Shown here: piece by piece, positions 21,677 through 23,256 of the stretch
How positions within the stretch are numbered: the stretch's first letter is position 1
Layout: every line of letters starts with the position of its first letter
Assembly: GCA_004553485.1 (NCBI GenBank)
Contig: SFLG01000024.1
Span: 1-23,256, forward strand
DNA from: Bacteroidales bacterium
GTDB taxonomy: Bacteria; Bacteroidota; Bacteroidia; Bacteroidales; Muribaculaceae
Length of the DNA stretch: 23,256 nucleotides
Direction: 5' to 3'
The notes under the pieces: model-generated
Seen by the model: only the letters and a program-made list of their open reading frames with translations
Databases searched by the model: none
Told to the model about the DNA's origin: nothing
Program-made: the position numbers and the translations under genes

Positions 21677-21886
21677 TTAGATAAGGCTGATGATGAATTC
21701 CTTCTCGTCCTTGTCGTCGGTGGCGATAGCGATTTTGTCCTCGCGGGCGAGCCAGCCGAGAGCGGCGAAAAGTTCTTTATCTTTCAGCTTGGTGACTTTT
21801 TTAAGCTGTTTTACGCCCATGGCGTCAGCTGCGCTGAGTGCTTCCCATACTTTGCCGGCGTTTAAGCCGATAACGTCTTTGTTCAT
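21677..21886 (-). CDS. Winged helix-turn-helix protein (DUF2582 type)
   Basis: This small 69-residue protein begins MNKDVIGLNAGKVWEALSAA and continues DAMGVKQLKKVTKLKDKELF, then AALGWLAREDKIAIATDD. The order helix-helix-helix-wing matches a compact winged-helix domain. The last part (KDEKEFIISLI) forms the closing strand. It corresponds to the DUF2582 family, common as a stand-alone gene in Bacteroidota. Its DNA target is unknown; some small wHTH proteins bind other proteins rather than DNA. It is preceded by a long AT-rich leader with a good -7 box at 22085-22078, so it is probably well expressed. Confidence 0.88.
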   Translation of the reverse strand: MNKDVIGLNAGKVWEALSAADAMGVKQLKKVTKLKDKELFAALGWLAREDKIAIATDDKDEKEFIISLI

Positions 21887-22077
21887 CGTTTTTGGGGTTT
21901 AATGTTAGACTTGTGTTTCTTTGTACCTATTGGACGAAAAAAATTTATTTCGGGGCGAAAAATTTTTTACTGAAACCTGAAAAATTTTTCATTCCATCGA
22001 TAAAAAAAATTCGTCGATATTTTGTTTTTGAAGTAATATGCAATCTTATAACGCGTTGCGATTTTTATAAGTTGTTG

Positions 22078-22085
22078 CAAAGGTA
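22078..22085 (-). promoter_or_regulatory. -7 box of the DUF2582 gene
   Basis: TACCTTTG on the minus strand matches TAnnTTTG exactly. An ATTG at 22110-22107 lies 21 bases upstream as a poor second box. Transcription from here gives a leader of about 185 nt. Confidence 0.55.
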
Positions 22086-22269
22086 ATAAAATTTTGCATA
22101 TACCAACAATTTATTTTGTAACAAATGAAAAATATTTTTGTTTAAACAATTTTTTTTTATTGTTCGGGGCATTTTTTTTCAGCCCGAGCCATACACTGCG
22201 TTGTGCGGCAAAATTTTTTTGACGAAAAAAAATCTGCGCCGACAAAACATAAAATACAGTAAAAGTTGT

Positions 22270-22277
22270 TACCTTTA
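22270..22277 (+). promoter_or_regulatory. Possible -7 box of rsgA
   Basis: TACCTTTA differs from TAnnTTTG at the last base. It lies 17 bases before the ATG, which would leave a very short leader. No TTTG box is found at the usual distance. Confidence 0.3.
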
Positions 22278-22294
22278 CAATCAAATTTAAAAGC

Positions 22295-23256
22295 ATGGCA
22301 GAGACAGCAACCGGGACCGTCGTGCGCAACACGGGGTCGCATTATATAGTTGAAACCGCCGACGGCCGCGAGCTGCCGGCCAAGGTGAAGGGCCGCTTCC
22401 GCATCAACGGCATCCGCACCACCAATCCGGTGGCTGTCGGCGACATCGTCGACTGCCATCGCACCGACGACCCCAATGTGTGGCTGATTTACGCCATACA
22501 TCCGCGCCGCAACTATATAATAAGGCGTGCGTCCAACCTGTCCAAGGAGAGCCACATCATCGCCGCCAACATCGACCTGGCGGCACTGGTGGTGACGCTT
22601 GCCGAGCCGGCGACGTCGACGGTCTTCATCGACCGCTTCCTTGCCACGGCCGAGGCCTACAACGTCCCCGCCGCCCTGATAATCAACAAGACCGACCTGC
22701 TTACCTCGCCCGATGATGCCGAGCTCCTCGACGCCGTCACCTACCTCTATCGCTCGATAGGCTATCAGGTTGTGCAGATTTCGGCGCGCGAGGGCACGGG
22801 CCTTGACGGGCTGCGACAGCTGTTGAAGGGCAAGATAACCCTGCTGTCCGGCAACTCCGGCGTGGGAAAGAGCACCATCATCAACGACCTCATCCCCGAT
22901 GCCAACGTGCGCACCGCCGCCGTCAGCGACGTGCACCATACCGGCATGCACACCACCACCTTCAGCGGTCTTTACCATCTGCCCGGAGGCCCCGATGCCG
23001 GCAGCATCATCGACACGCCGGGCATACGCGGCTTCGGGACGATCGACTTTGACAAATACGAGGTGGCGCACTATTTCCCCGACATCTTCGAGGAGTCGCA
23101 CGACTGCCGCTTCGACAACTGCACCCATACCCACGAGCCCGGATGCGCCGTGCTCGAGGCCGTGGCCGACCACCGCATCGCCGACTCGCGCTACAACTCG
23201 TACCTCTCCATCCTCAACGAGGACACCGCCGGCGACGCCGAGAAATACCGCAAGGG
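22295..23256 (+). CDS. rsgA: Ribosome small-subunit GTPase RsgA, 3' end outside window
   Basis: The frame is open from the ATG at 22295 to the window end (320 codons), starting MAETATGTVVRNTGSHYIVE. An N-terminal OB-fold (about 1-75) is followed by a circularly permuted GTPase domain: NKTD (131-134, G4) comes before GNSGVGKST (186-194, G1) and DTPG (240-243, G3). A zinc-binding knuckle uses Cys271, Cys276, a His (278 or 280) and Cys284. RsgA checks late maturation of the 30S subunit and releases RbfA, hydrolysing GTP. Family members are about 300-350 residues, so only the last few codons are likely missing. It has its own AT-rich promoter region and is divergent from the DUF2582 gene. Confidence 0.96.
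   Translation, partial: MAETATGTVVRNTGSHYIVETADGRELPAKVKGRFRINGIRTTNPVAVGDIVDCHRTDDPNVWLIYAIHPRRNYIIRRASNLSKESHIIAANIDLAALVVTLAEPATSTVFIDRFLATAEAYNVPAALIINKTDLLTSPDDAELLDAVTYLYRSIGYQVVQISAREGTGLDGLRQLLKGKITLLSGNSGVGKSTIINDLIPDANVRTAAVSDVHHTGMHTTTFSGLYHLPGGPDAGSIIDTPGIRGFGTIDFDKYEVAHYFPDIFEESHDCRFDNCTHTHEPGCAVLEAVADHRIADSRYNSYLSILNEDTAGDAEKYRK

Larger units (their letters stand above)
21887..22294. other. AT-rich divergent promoter region
   Basis: This 400-base gap between the DUF2582 gene (minus) and rsgA (plus) is strongly AT-rich, unlike the GC-rich genes around it. It contains A- and T-runs, a perfect 14-bp palindrome TGAAAAATTTTTCA (21978-21991), an ATCGA/TCGAT pair (21997-22018), and one -7 box for each strand. 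I see no gene in it. Confidence 0.65.

Noticed and set aside
22157..23173. Minus-strand ORF (338 codons) opposite the last gene
   Set aside because: The plus strand encodes a clear RsgA with all GTPase motifs in order, so this frame is a shadow.

Overview
The window looks like a chromosomal segment from a member of the Bacteroidota, order Bacteroidales. It is probably a GC-rich, gut-type lineage such as Muribaculaceae; the family is an inference from style, not shown by a marker gene. Three things support the order. Several genes are preceded by the Bacteroidota -7 promoter element TAnnTTTG (in two cases with a TTTG or CTTG box 20 bases upstream). Shine-Dalgarno sequences are largely absent, with A-rich leaders instead. 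The gene content is also typical: an HU-CCDC81/SPOR protein, OMP_b-brl outer-membrane barrels, a DUF2520 - KdsC - Maf cluster, and an RND efflux operon ending in a PII-like gene. I see no phage, insertion sequence, CRISPR array or obvious island.

Layout, left to right. (1) 1-320: the 3' end of a rubredoxin gene, then a strong terminator nested inside a longer inverted repeat. (2) 321-1454: a tiny basic ORF (-) and a stand-alone ECF sigma factor (+). (3) 1646-4866, minus strand: a probable operon running from a promoter at 4866-4835 through a 40-codon leader ORF, an AgcS-type Na+:alanine/glycine symporter and lgt (ATGA overlap), to an outer-membrane barrel gene broken by two single-base deletions. 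(4) 4953-6740, plus strand: a doubtful GTG-started ORF and monofunctional aspartate kinase. (5) 6755-9802, minus strand: an outer-membrane barrel followed by a secreted six-hairpin glycoside hydrolase. (6) 10070-10272, minus strand: tRNA-Leu(UAG) with its promoter and terminator. (7) 10461-16706, minus strand: a complete tripartite efflux operon (TolC-like factor, lipoprotein adaptor, HAE1-type RND pump) ending in a small PII-like protein. (8) 17072-21108, plus strand: an HU-CCDC81/SPOR membrane protein, nitroreductase, DUF2520 dehydrogenase-like protein, KDO-8-P phosphatase (KdsC) and Maf nucleotide pyrophosphatase. (9) 21089-22085, minus strand: a VanZ-like membrane protein and a DUF2582 winged-helix protein. 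(10) 22295 to the end, plus strand: rsgA, cut by the window edge.

How it fits together. Much of the content serves the cell envelope: Lgt lipidates lipoproteins such as the efflux adaptor encoded here, KdsC supplies KDO for LPS, the SPOR protein probably binds peptidoglycan, and there are two outer-membrane barrels and one efflux system. The rest is housekeeping: lysC, Maf, rsgA and tRNA-Leu.

I did not find a clear new multi-gene system. The most unusual content lies between genes and at gene ends: perfect palindromes of 36 and 26 bp, and several unrelated short direct-repeat arrays (15-bp units in the agcS tail, 9-bp units between the efflux genes, an AT-rich triplet, a 10-bp array, a 46-nt leader duplication, and three copies of GTTTCCGGACTAA). 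The best leads for something new are the 40-codon leader ORF, the small basic protein at 321-476, and the PII-like protein tied to the pump.
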